Assembly (NCBI RefSeq): GCF_900091565.1
Contig: NZ_FMCV01000003.1
Span: 124,001-188,000, forward strand
DNA from: Micromonospora marina
Lineage (GTDB): Bacteria > Actinomycetota > Actinomycetes > Mycobacteriales > Micromonosporaceae
Reading direction: 5' to 3'
DNA length: 64,000 nucleotides
In this document: piece after piece, positions 26,238 to 34,736 of the stretch
Numbering within the stretch: the stretch's first letter is position 1
Layout of the letters: the number at the start of each line of letters is the position of its first letter
Translations under genes and position numbers: made by a program
The notes under the pieces: generated by a model
Seen by the model: only the letters and a program-made list of their open reading frames with translations
Told to the model about the DNA's origin: nothing
Database searches by the model: none

Positions 26238-27764
26238 GTGACGCTCGACCCCACGGGCGTCGGTCCGGCGCCGGCCGCGAGCGCGGACCGGGCCGCCACG
26301 GAACCGGCCGCCGTACCGCACCGCTGGCTGATCCTGGCGGTGCTCTGCCTGGCCCAGCTCGTGGTGGTGCTGGACAACACGGTGCTGACAGTGGCCGTGC
26401 CGGTGCTGACCGTCGAACTGGACGCGGGAACGGCCGACGTCCAGTGGATGATCAACGCGTACGCGCTGATGCTGTCCGGGCTGCTGCTGACCGCCGGCAG
26501 CGCCGCCGACCGGTACGGGCGGCGGCGGATGCTGCTCGCCGGGCTGGTGCTGTTCGGTCTCGGCTCGGCGGCGGCCGGGCTGGCCCGCACAGCCGAGCAG
26601 CTGATCGCCGCCCGTGCCGGCATGGGTGTGGGCGGTGCGCTGCTCGCCACCGCCACCCTGGCCGTCGCCATGCAGGTCTTCGACGCGGCCGAGCGCTCCC
26701 GGGCGATCGGTATCTGGGCGGCGACCAGCGCGCTGGGCTTCGCCGCCGGACCGCCGGTCGGTGGGTTCGTCCTGGCCCACCTGCCCTGGGGTGCGATCTT
26801 CCTGCTGAACGTCCCGATCGTGCTGGTCTGCCTGCTCGCCGGCCGGATGCTGGTGCCGGAGTCGAGGGATCCGGCAGCGGGGCGCCTCGACCTGGGCGGG
26901 ATGACGCTGTCCACCGCCGGCCTGACCGCGATCGTCTGGGCGATCATCTCCGGTCCCGAGCGCGGATGGACCTCGGCGCCGGTGCTCGGCGTGGGCACGG
27001 CAGGAGCGCTGCTGCTGGTGCTGTTCGTCGGCTGGGAGCGGCGGTGCGCCCACCCGATGCTGGACATGCACTTCTTCCGGGACCGCCGCTTCGTCGGCGC
27101 GGTCTGCGGCGTCGTGCTGATCACGTTCGGCGCCACCGGGGCGCTGTTCCTGCTCACCCAGCAGCTCCAGTTCGTCCGCGGCTACCCGGCCTGGGAGGCG
27201 GGGTTGCGGATGGTGCCGTTCGCGTTGTCCATCGTGGCGCTCAACGTCAGCGGCGTGGCCGCGCTGGTGATCCGTCGGCTCGGACTGCCGGCTGCCATCG
27301 CGGCCGGCATGACCCTGCTGGCCGGCGGCCTGGCGCTGGTCACGCACGTCCGGTCCGACGGCTACGGCGCGCTGCTGGCCGGGTTGCTGGTCATGGGTAC
27401 GGGATGCGCGCTGGCGAACCCGGCCATCGTGGAGGCGGTGATGAGTGCGATCCCCACCCACAAGGCCGGTGCCGGAGCTGGTGTGGACGGCACCATGACC
27501 GAGGTCGGCAGCAGTCTGGGGGTGGCCGTGCTGGGCGCGGTGCTCAACGCCCGGTTCGGCGCGTTGCTGCCGGCTGCGCTGGCCGGCGCCGGCTCGTTCC
27601 CGGCCACGCTGGCCGCCGCCGGCCCCGACCGGGAGGTGGTGACCGCCGCCTTCGCCGAGGCGTTGCGGACCGGCCAGACGGTGGGCGCGGCCGCGGTCCT
27701 GGTCGGTGGTCTGGTCGCCGCCGCCCTGCTGTGGCGCGCCGACCGGCTGGCGCGGCGGGGCTGA
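26238..27764 (+). CDS. DHA2-type 14-helix MFS exporter
   Basis: A 508-residue drug:H+ antiporter-2 protein. GTG 26238 is the first start with sensible N-terminal length. Motifs: LDNTVLTVAVPVL in helix 1, the loop SAADRYGRRRMLLAG, and motif C around AAGPPVGGFVL in helix 5. In vibrioferrin loci a MFS exporter (PvsC) accompanies the NIS genes; this protein is the best candidate for exporting the finished siderophore. An IdeR box follows it, before the biosynthetic genes. Confidence 0.82.
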   Translation: MTLDPTGVGPAPAASADRAATEPAAVPHRWLILAVLCLAQLVVVLDNTVLTVAVPVLTVELDAGTADVQWMINAYALMLSGLLLTAGSAADRYGRRRMLLAGLVLFGLGSAAAGLARTAEQLIAARAGMGVGGALLATATLAVAMQVFDAAERSRAIGIWAATSALGFAAGPPVGGFVLAHLPWGAIFLLNVPIVLVCLLAGRMLVPESRDPAAGRLDLGGMTLSTAGLTAIVWAIISGPERGWTSAPVLGVGTAGALLLVLFVGWERRCAHPMLDMHFFRDRRFVGAVCGVVLITFGATGALFLLTQQLQFVRGYPAWEAGLRMVPFALSIVALNVSGVAALVIRRLGLPAAIAAGMTLLAGGLALVTHVRSDGYGALLAGLLVMGTGCALANPAIVEAVMSAIPTHKAGAGAGVDGTMTEVGSSLGVAVLGAVLNARFGALLPAALAGAGSFPATLAAAGPDREVVTAAFAEALRTGQTVGAAAVLVGGLVAAALLWRADRLARRG

Positions 27765-27793
27765 CACCGGTCAATCCTCAACGAAACAGCCAT

Positions 27794-27812
27794 TTAGGGT
27801 AGGCTGGCCTAA
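27794..27812. promoter_or_regulatory. IdeR/DmdR iron box before the biosynthetic operon
   Basis: TTAGGGTAGGCTGGCCTAA agrees with the 19-bp iron box at most positions. It lies 26 bases upstream of the ATP-grasp start and should make the four-gene biosynthetic operon iron-repressed. Confidence 0.85.
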
Positions 27813-27837
27813 ATGGTCGATCGGTCGAGGAGGCTGG

Positions 27838-29010
27838 ATGCGGCTCTACCTGACCGCGCTGAACCCCACCGACGCCGTCCTGGAGGGCTTCCTCCCGGCG
27901 GCGGACGCACTCGGCCTTCCGGCCACCGTGCTGACCGACCGGCCCGGCCAGTGGCCGGCCGGAGTCCCGGTGCGGCAGTGCGCGGTCCGCGACCCGGCCG
28001 CCATCATCGCGGCCACCGCCGCCGAGCCGCCCGCCGCGCTGCTGTCGAACAGCGACCACCTCCAGGAGGCGACCGCTGTCGCTGCCCGCAAGCTCGGCCT
28101 GCCGGGCAAGGACCCGGAGGCGGCCCGGCGCTGCAAGGACAAGGCCGTCATGCGCCGCACCCTCGCCGCCGCCGGGTTGGACCCGGTCCGCGCGGTCACC
28201 GTCGACCCGGGCACCACCCCGGTCGTCCCGGCCGACGTCTTCCCCGCCGTGCTCAAGCCCCGCGACGGTGTGGCCAGCGAGGACGCCTACCTGGTGACCG
28301 ACCGGCGCGAGCTGGCCGCCCGGGTCACCGCGATCCGGCGACGGCGCCCGGAGGTGGCCCTCGTCGTCGAGGAGTACCTGGCCGGCGAGCTGCGCACCTA
28401 CGACACGCTGGGCGACGGCGAATCGCTGGCGGTGCTGGGCGGCTGGCGCACCGGCCTCGGCCCGCCGCCGACCTTCACCGAGGTGAGCCTGGACTGGGCG
28501 CCCCCGCCCGGCGACCACGACGCCCGGATACGCGTCCTGCTCGACGCGCTCGGCGTCGGCTTCGGCGCCTGCCACACCGAGTACGTCGTGCGGCCGGACG
28601 GAATCCGGCTGATCGAGGTGAACGACCGGCTCATCGGTGACCGGATGGACCTGATCCTCACCGACCTGCTCGGGGTACCGCTGTTCGCCGACGTCATCCG
28701 GCTGCACCTCGGCGAGCCACTGGCCGCGCTGGCCCGGCCCGGCCCGGCCGCGCCCGGCCGGCACGCCCGGGTCGAGTACGTCTGCGCCGACCGGTCCGGC
28801 CGGCTCACGGCGGCACCCGGACCCGTGGACACCGTCCGCGACGGCGTACGGCTCTCCTGCCGTCCGATGCGGGAGGTGGGCCGCGTCGCCGAGCGGACCG
28901 GCACCAACCGCGACTACCTGGCGGCGCTGCACGGCATCGGACCCGACCCCGATATCGTGCGGGCCGCGCTCACCGCGTTCCGGGACGGTCTGAGCTGGAC
29001 GATCACCTGA
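27838..29010 (+). CDS. ATP-grasp ligase, PvsA-like siderophore amide synthetase
   Basis: A 390-residue ATP-grasp enzyme. Substrate-side fold ends near residue 90; the ATP-grasp region begins with LGLPGKDPEAARRCKDKAVMRRTL, then VFPAVLKPRDGVASEDAYLV, the hinge VVEEYLAGELRTYDTL, and the metal-binding strand LIEVNDRLIGDRMD. Start ATG 27838 has GAGGAGG five bases upstream. In vibrioferrin biosynthesis PvsA is an ATP-grasp ligase thought to join alanine to 2-oxoglutarate. The gene order here (ATP-grasp, NIS, NIS, decarboxylase) is the same as pvsA-B-D-E. The actual substrates are not shown. Confidence 0.82.
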   Translation: MRLYLTALNPTDAVLEGFLPAADALGLPATVLTDRPGQWPAGVPVRQCAVRDPAAIIAATAAEPPAALLSNSDHLQEATAVAARKLGLPGKDPEAARRCKDKAVMRRTLAAAGLDPVRAVTVDPGTTPVVPADVFPAVLKPRDGVASEDAYLVTDRRELAARVTAIRRRRPEVALVVEEYLAGELRTYDTLGDGESLAVLGGWRTGLGPPPTFTEVSLDWAPPPGDHDARIRVLLDALGVGFGACHTEYVVRPDGIRLIEVNDRLIGDRMDLILTDLLGVPLFADVIRLHLGEPLAALARPGPAAPGRHARVEYVCADRSGRLTAAPGPVDTVRDGVRLSCRPMREVGRVAERTGTNRDYLAALHGIGPDPDIVRAALTAFRDGLSWTIT

Positions 29011-30632
29011 TGACCGACGACAGCGAGCGGCAGGTCTTCACCCGGGTGCTCGACGCGCTGCTGCGCGAGGACCACATCGGCCTGCTCCGGCGCGGCCGGC
29101 TCACCGGGACCGGCCGGTGGGAGGTGCCACACGCCGGTGGCCTGCTGCGCATCCCGGTCCGCGCCGACGGTTTCCAGGCGACGCTGCGCTGCGCCACCGC
29201 CACGCTCGACGTCCGCGACGCCGACGGCCGCGAACGCCGGGTGGACACCCTCGACGCTCTGCTCGCGGCACTCGCCCCGGTCGGCGACCCTGAGGCCGAG
29301 GCCGGCTGGCAGACGTTCACCGCCGAGTGCCACGCCGACCTGCGGGCCCGCCGGCTCGCCGCCCGGAACCGGGCGGCGGTGCTCGCCGCCGTGGCCGCGC
29401 AACGGGCGACCACGCCGGACGGAATGGCGGCGGCACTGCTCGACGACGTGCTCGCCGCGCACGCGGGGCATCCGGTGTACCCGACCGACCGGTGCCGGCA
29501 CGGTCTCGACGACGACGACCTGCTCCGGTACGCCCCGGAGCACGCACCCCGGTTCGCGCTGCGCTGGCACGTCGCGCCCCGGGCAGCGGTGCGACTCACC
29601 GGTCCGCTGCCGGCGTGGTGGCCGTCCGCGGACCGGGCCGGCGAGGTGCTGCTGCCGGTGCACCCGCTCATCGCGGCGCGGCACGCGCTACCGGTGACCG
29701 ACCGGCCGGCGGTGACCGTGCGGCCCACGCTCTCCATGCGTACGGTGGCGCTCGCAGACGACCCGTACACGCACCTGAAGCTACCGCTGCCCACCGCCAC
29801 GCTGGGCGCACGCAACCGGCGCGGCCTGCGGCCGGGCACGCTGGCGGACGGCGCGGTGATGGCCGGGCTGCTCGACCGGATCGCCGCGGCCGAACCCGCC
29901 TTCGCGGGCCGGATCCGGCATGCCGACGAGCGCTTCTTCGGTCACGTCGGCGACGACGACCGGCGGGCCTTCCTGCTCCGCCGGTTCCCCCGGGATCCGG
30001 CCGGCACCCGGGTGGTGCCGGTGGCGGCCCTCGCCGCGCCGGACCCGGAATCCGGCACGGTGCTGGAGCGCATCGGCGGCGGACGTCCGCAGGCGGTGCT
30101 CGACGCCTACCTGGACCTGCTGCTCGACTGGCACGTCTGCCTGTGGCTCCGGTACGGCGTGGCGCTGGAGGCCCACCCGCAGAACATCCACCTGGTCCTC
30201 GCGCCGGACGGGACGGTCGGCCTGCTCTACAAGGACGACGACGGCGCCCGCCTCGACCCGCGCCACCGTGGTGCCGTGACACTGCGGGACGCTCGGATGT
30301 GGGTGACCGGTCCGGGCGAACTGGCCGACGTGTTCGTCACCATCACCCTTCACCTGGCCGCCGCGGCGCCGCTGCTGGCGCTCGCCGCCCGCGGGGTGCC
30401 GGTGCCGGCTCCGGCCGCCGCGCTGACCCCGCGGCTCGTCGCGGCCCGGGACCGGTGGGGCGACGGGCCGGCGGTGCGGGAGTTCACCGAACGGGTGCTG
30501 CACGCCGAACGGCTGCCGGTCAAGGCGATGGTCACCGCCGGCACCCTGTTACCGAAGCAGCGGCTCGGATGCGCCGACGTGAACAAGTTCTACCGGCACA
30601 CCGGTCCGAACTATCTGCGGGAGACGCGATGA
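29010..30632 (+). CDS. IucA/IucC-family NIS synthetase (first)
   Basis: A 540-residue NRPS-independent siderophore synthetase. Family hallmarks are HPLIAARHALPV near 220, RPTLSMRTVALADDPYTHLKLPL near 234-256, and the FhuF-like C-terminal half with LRYGVALEAHPQNIHLVLAPDG near 375-395 and LYKDDDGARLDP near 405. These enzymes adenylate a carboxylate, usually citrate, and couple it to an amine or alcohol. The ATG overlaps the ATP-grasp stop by one base. In a vibrioferrin-like scheme this corresponds to PvsB. Confidence 0.93.
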   Translation: MTDDSERQVFTRVLDALLREDHIGLLRRGRLTGTGRWEVPHAGGLLRIPVRADGFQATLRCATATLDVRDADGRERRVDTLDALLAALAPVGDPEAEAGWQTFTAECHADLRARRLAARNRAAVLAAVAAQRATTPDGMAAALLDDVLAAHAGHPVYPTDRCRHGLDDDDLLRYAPEHAPRFALRWHVAPRAAVRLTGPLPAWWPSADRAGEVLLPVHPLIAARHALPVTDRPAVTVRPTLSMRTVALADDPYTHLKLPLPTATLGARNRRGLRPGTLADGAVMAGLLDRIAAAEPAFAGRIRHADERFFGHVGDDDRRAFLLRRFPRDPAGTRVVPVAALAAPDPESGTVLERIGGGRPQAVLDAYLDLLLDWHVCLWLRYGVALEAHPQNIHLVLAPDGTVGLLYKDDDGARLDPRHRGAVTLRDARMWVTGPGELADVFVTITLHLAAAAPLLALAARGVPVPAPAAALTPRLVAARDRWGDGPAVREFTERVLHAERLPVKAMVTAGTLLPKQRLGCADVNKFYRHTGPNYLRETR

Positions 30633-32224
30633 CGAGCACCGGCCTGCGCCCCCGGGCCGCCGGGCACACCCACCCGGCGGACCTGGCCACCGCCCACGCC
30701 GTGTTCGGCTGCCTGATCCGCGAGGTCGCCACCCCCGCCGGTGACGTCACCGTCACCGGCGACGTGGTGCAGGTCCGGCTGCCGTCCACCGGGGTGACGC
30801 TGCGCTGCACGGCGGCCCGGCTGTCCCCGGCCGGCACGCATCGCTACACCGGGCCGGTGCGCCACCGGCCCGACGGCGGCCCGTGGCGCGACCTGGACGC
30901 CGAAGGGCTGGCCGGGCTGGTCGCCGCGGAGCTGACCGCACGCACCGGGCACGACAATCCCGAGTTTCTCGACCAGGTGCGGGCCAGCCGGGACACGGTG
31001 GCCCTCCTGCTGGCCGGGCGGCCGGCCGCCGACCCCACGCCCACCGGCGACCCGGCCGTCGACGCCTACGTCGCGTCCGAGCAGTCGCTCGTCCTCGGCC
31101 ACCCGCACCACCCCACACCCAAGTGGCGCAGCGGCGGCCCGGACGACTGGCGGGCGTACGCGCCGGAACTGCGCACCGCGTTCCGGCTGCACTGGCTGGC
31201 CGTGCCGGACGACCTGGTGGCCGAGGCCGGTCCGGTGGATGAGACGCTGGCCGCCCTGGAACCCCCGTGCCCACCGGCCGGGCACCGGGTGCTGCCGGTG
31301 CATCCGTGGCAGCTGGCGCTGGTGCCGCCGACGCATCCCCGGGTGCGCCGGCTCGGCCCGGCCGGCGTGCCGGTACGCCCCACCGCGAGCGTCCGGACGC
31401 TCTACTCTCCCGACGCCGACCTGTTCGTCAAGACCAGCCTGCACGTGCGGATCACGAACTGCCTGCGGAAGAACGCCCGGTACGAGTTGACCTCCGCGGT
31501 CGCGCTGACCGGGCTGCTCGCCGGGATACCGCTGTCCGACGGCGTGGCGTTGCTCGCCGAACCCGCGTACCGGACCGTCGACGCGGCCGGCGCTGACGAG
31601 GCGTACGGGACGATCCTGCGCACCGGGCTGCGCGCCCATCTGCGACCCGGCCAGACGCCGGTGCTGGCGGCGGCGCTGGCCGGCGGGCCGCTGCCGGTGC
31701 CCGACCCGCTCGACTGGTGGCGGCGCTACGTCGGGCTGCTGGTGCCGGCCGTGCTGGGCGCGTGGCTGCGGCACGGCGTGGTGCACGAGCCGCACCTCCA
31801 GAACGTCGTCGTGGTGTGCGACGCCGACGGGCGCCCGGCGCGGATGCTGCTGCGCGATCTGGAGGGGGTGAAGCTGGACACCAGCCGGTGGGCGAGTTGG
31901 CCGCGGGGGTTGCCCCGGCAGGCCGGGTACGACGCCCGGCAGGCCCGCCGGCGCGTCCTCTACTGCCTGTTCGTGAACAACCTGGCCGGGATCAGCGGCG
32001 CGCTCGCGGATGCCCGGCCGGGCATCGAACCGGCCCTGTGGCGGGAGGTGCGGGACGTGGTCACCGACGTGGCAGCCGCCCTGGACGGGCCGCCCGAGCT
32101 GCGCGCGCTGCTGGCCGGCGAGCACCTGGTGGCCAAGGCGAACCTGCTGGTGCGGTGGCGGCGTGACGCGGACCGGGCCGCGACGTTCGTGCCGGTGCCG
32201 AACCCCTTCGGCGGTCGCGGATGA
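30629..32224 (+). CDS. IucA/IucC-family NIS synthetase (second)
   Basis: A 531-residue NIS synthetase distinct from its neighbour. Motifs: HPHHPTPKWRSGG near 156, VLPVHPWQLALVPPTHP near 222, SVRTLYSPDADLFVKTSLHVRITNCLRKN near 256, and LRHGVVHEPHLQNVVVVCDADG near 385 with LLRDLEGVKLDTSRW near 412. The KTSLHVRIT(N/S) run is typical of type A enzymes that activate citrate. ATG 30629 overlaps the previous stop (ATGA), showing translational coupling. It corresponds to PvsD, which joins citrate to serine in the vibrioferrin scheme (inference). Confidence 0.93.
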   Translation: MTSTGLRPRAAGHTHPADLATAHAVFGCLIREVATPAGDVTVTGDVVQVRLPSTGVTLRCTAARLSPAGTHRYTGPVRHRPDGGPWRDLDAEGLAGLVAAELTARTGHDNPEFLDQVRASRDTVALLLAGRPAADPTPTGDPAVDAYVASEQSLVLGHPHHPTPKWRSGGPDDWRAYAPELRTAFRLHWLAVPDDLVAEAGPVDETLAALEPPCPPAGHRVLPVHPWQLALVPPTHPRVRRLGPAGVPVRPTASVRTLYSPDADLFVKTSLHVRITNCLRKNARYELTSAVALTGLLAGIPLSDGVALLAEPAYRTVDAAGADEAYGTILRTGLRAHLRPGQTPVLAAALAGGPLPVPDPLDWWRRYVGLLVPAVLGAWLRHGVVHEPHLQNVVVVCDADGRPARMLLRDLEGVKLDTSRWASWPRGLPRQAGYDARQARRRVLYCLFVNNLAGISGALADARPGIEPALWREVRDVVTDVAAALDGPPELRALLAGEHLVAKANLLVRWRRDADRAATFVPVPNPFGGRG

Positions 32225-33375
32225 CCCGGCCGGTCTACGTCCACGACCTCGACGCGCTGGCCGGGCACGCCCGGGCGATCCGCGCCGCCCTGCCGCCACA
32301 GGCCGAGCTGCTGTACGCGGTGAAGGCGAACCCGGAGCCGGACGTGTTGCGTACCCTCGCTCCGGTCGTGGACGGGTTCGAGACCGCCAGCCGGGGCGAG
32401 CTGCGGCGCCTCGCCGAGGTGCTGCCCGGCCGCCCGGCTGCCGCGTACGCCGGTCCCGGTAAGACCGACGCGGACCTGGCCGCCGCGCTCGCCGCCGGGG
32501 TGGCGCGGATCCACGTGGAGTCCCCGGCCGAGCTGCGCCGCCTCGGCGCGCTGGCGGTCGCCGCCGGGGTGCCGGCGCGGGTGCTGCTGCGGGTGAACCT
32601 CCCGCTGGACGCGCCCGGGGCGAGTCTGGTGATGGGCGGGCGGCCCAGCCCGTTCGGGATGGACCCGGCCGACGCGGTGGCCTGCGCCCGCCGCCCACCG
32701 GCCGGGGTCGACGTGCGTGGCGTGCACGTCCACCTGGCCAGCGGACTGGACGCGCCGCTCGCCGCCACGGTGGCGCGGGCCGTGGTCAGCTGGTCGGTCG
32801 CCGAGGTCGGCGCGCGGGAGGTGGACGTCGGCGGGGGCATGGCGGTCGACTACGGCGACCCGCGGACCCGGTTCGACTGGGCCGGCTACGGGCGGGCGCT
32901 GGCCGGCGTGTGCGACGCGTACCCGGGAGTGCGGATTCGCGTCGAGCCCGGCCGGTCGGTCACCGCCTACTGCGGCGCGTACCTGACCGAGGTGATCGAC
33001 GTGAAGCGCTCCTACGGGGAGTGGTTCGCGGTGGTCGCGGGCGGCACCCACCACCTGCGTACCCCGGCGGCCAAGGGCCATGCGCAGCCGTTCACCGTGC
33101 ACCGGCGCCACGGTGGTGACGGCCCGTGCACCGACGGGGGACCGGTGACCGTGGTCGGGCAGCTGTGCACCCCGAAGGACGTGCTGTCCCGTTCGACCGA
33201 GGCCGGTCCGGTGGGCGTCGGCGACGTGCTGGTCTTCGCCATGGCCGGTGCGTACGCCTGGAACATCAGCCACCGCGACTTCCTGCTGCACGAGCCGCCG
33301 GACTTCCGCACCGGCGACCCGTACCGCATCGCCGCCGAGTGGACGGCCGGCAGGGCCGGTCAGACCTCGCGGTAG
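32221..33375 (+). CDS. Type III PLP-dependent decarboxylase, PvsE/SbnH-like
   Basis: A 384-residue alanine-racemase-fold decarboxylase related to diaminopimelate/ornithine decarboxylases. PLP Lys is in LLYAVKANPEPDVL near residue 37; the phosphate-binding Gly run is VDVGGGMAVDYGD near 202; EPGRSVTAYCGAY near 243 and the catalytic Cys motif GQLCTPKDVLSR near 312 are present. In siderophore loci such enzymes (PvsE, SbnH) decarboxylate a citryl-amino acid intermediate. It ends the four-gene operon and overlaps the second NIS gene by four bases. The TAG stop is followed by an in-frame open stretch. Confidence 0.9.
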   Translation: MTRPVYVHDLDALAGHARAIRAALPPQAELLYAVKANPEPDVLRTLAPVVDGFETASRGELRRLAEVLPGRPAAAYAGPGKTDADLAAALAAGVARIHVESPAELRRLGALAVAAGVPARVLLRVNLPLDAPGASLVMGGRPSPFGMDPADAVACARRPPAGVDVRGVHVHLASGLDAPLAATVARAVVSWSVAEVGAREVDVGGGMAVDYGDPRTRFDWAGYGRALAGVCDAYPGVRIRVEPGRSVTAYCGAYLTEVIDVKRSYGEWFAVVAGGTHHLRTPAAKGHAQPFTVHRRHGGDGPCTDGGPVTVVGQLCTPKDVLSRSTEAGPVGVGDVLVFAMAGAYAWNISHRDFLLHEPPDFRTGDPYRIAAEWTAGRAGQTSR

Positions 33376-33549
33376 CGCGCCACCAAACCGGCCGTATCGA
33401 GCCGCCGCGTCCCGCGGCCATCGCGCCGACCATTCGCGGCCAACGCCGCGGCCACCGCCGCGATCCTCGGAGTCTTCGGGATCGTCTGGTTCGGCTGGGC
33501 GCAGGAGGCGCCGCCCAGGGCATGGCGTCCGTGGCTCGGCGTCGGCTCG

Positions 33550-33951
33550 GTGTTGTCCCTGGCCGCAGCGATCGTCGGCGGCATTGTCACCGCACGCACC
33601 TGGGGCGAGGGCAGCTCCGTGGACGAGAGGACGGGGCCGGTCTTCGGTGTGATCGTCCTGATCGAGGTGGTCCTCTGTGCCGCCGGCGCGATCTGGCTCC
33701 GGCGGGCCGGCCGCACGCCCCTGGTTCCGGCCTGGATCGCCCTGATCGTCGGCCTGCACTTCTTCCCTCTGGCACCACTTCTGAGGTATCCGGCCCTCGC
33801 GATCTGGGCCGCGCTGGTCACCCTGGTCGCGCTCGTCGGCGTCGCCGTCGCCCGGCGGTTCGACCTCGCTCCCAGCGCCGTCGTCGGTGCCGGCGCGGGC
33901 ATGGCCCTCCTGGCCGGGGCGGCGACCGCGCTGGTGCACGCGCTCACCTAG
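33550..33951 (+). CDS. Small membrane protein, start uncertain
   Basis: From the GTG at 33550 the product has three to four hydrophobic helices (VFGVIVLIEVVLCAAGAIWL, PAWIALIVGLHFFPLAPLL, AIWAALVTLVALVGVAVA, GAGMALLAGAATALVHAL). The same frame is open upstream back to the decarboxylase TAG at 33373 and encodes another convincing helix (AAATAAILGVFGIVWFGWAQ) but offers no ATG, GTG or TTG. Either the true start is a rare codon such as ATT near 33433, or the 5' end has been damaged. No family recognised. Confidence 0.5.
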   Translation: MLSLAAAIVGGIVTARTWGEGSSVDERTGPVFGVIVLIEVVLCAAGAIWLRRAGRTPLVPAWIALIVGLHFFPLAPLLRYPALAIWAALVTLVALVGVAVARRFDLAPSAVVGAGAGMALLAGAATALVHALT

Positions 33952-34227
33952 GTGTACGGCCCAGGCGGGTCGGCTGAGGTCGTGTGACGGTACGACCGGT
34001 CGGGTGACCGGCCCGCATCCAATAGCCACCGCCTATTGACAAGCAGTGTTGACAACGGCGACCCCCGTTCGGCCGGACTGATCCTCAGCCCGTTCACCGG
34101 CGGTGGCGGCGGCAACCCGGCCAGCAGTGCCGCCGAACCTGTCGCTGACCCCGGCCCCGAGTCGCCCCCGCCACCGGCAGGTAGACGAACCCGCCGACTC
34201 GTACATCACGCACGGCAGGTGAAGCGC
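33952..34227. other. 276-base gap
   Basis: No gene seen. Contains two TTGACA hexamers (about 34036 and 34049) separated by 7 bases and a short inverted repeat AATAG...CTATT just before them; no matching -10 element is clear. The rest is GC-rich and Pro/Arg-coding in all frames. Confidence 0.3.
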
Positions 34228-34584
34228 TCACTGGACCGGAACGAAGGTGGCGGCCAACACCCGCCACGTGCCGTCCTCACGCACCCACAGCCGGGTGTAG
34301 CGCAACCGCGCGGACACGACGGCACCGCCCTGAACCGCATCGACCGCAGCGACCGTGCGGGTCACTCCGGTCTCACCGTCGTCCTGGACGTCGAGCGACT
34401 CCTCCACCAGGGCCGTGATCCGCAGGGCCCCCGAGCGGTAGCTCTCCAGGTCCTCCTCCTTGGTGAAGACCGTGCCGTCCGGTCCGGCACCCACGACCCG
34501 GGGGTGCAGAAGTGCGTCGAGAGACTCGACATCGGCGGTACGCTGAGCGGCCTGGAGCCGCCGTTCCGCAGCACGGAGATCCAT
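34228..34584 (-). CDS. DUF4440/SnoaL-like protein (NTF2 fold)
   Basis: A 118-residue NTF2-like protein: MDLRAAERRLQAAQRTADVE, DALLHPRVVGAGPDGTVFTK, EDLESYRSGALRITALVEES, YTRLWVREDGTWRVLAATFV. The cone-shaped fold is used by ketosteroid-isomerase-like enzymes and by ligand-binding proteins. No catalytic residue can be assigned. It stands alone and is not obviously linked to the siderophore or polyketide genes. Confidence 0.78.
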   Translation of the reverse strand: MDLRAAERRLQAAQRTADVESLDALLHPRVVGAGPDGTVFTKEEDLESYRSGALRITALVEESLDVQDDGETGVTRTVAAVDAVQGGAVVSARLRYTRLWVREDGTWRVLAATFVPVQ

Positions 34585-34736
34585 TCACCGATCCTCTCCA
34601 GCGCCCCGCGACACGACAAGCGGGTTAGCTCGCGGCAGAACACCTCCACCGACGGCAACGCTCGCCCGGCTTCGACGGTCCGGTCGATCGGGCGCCGGTA
34701 CGCACGCCGGCCCGCCGGCATCTACCATCCCTGATC

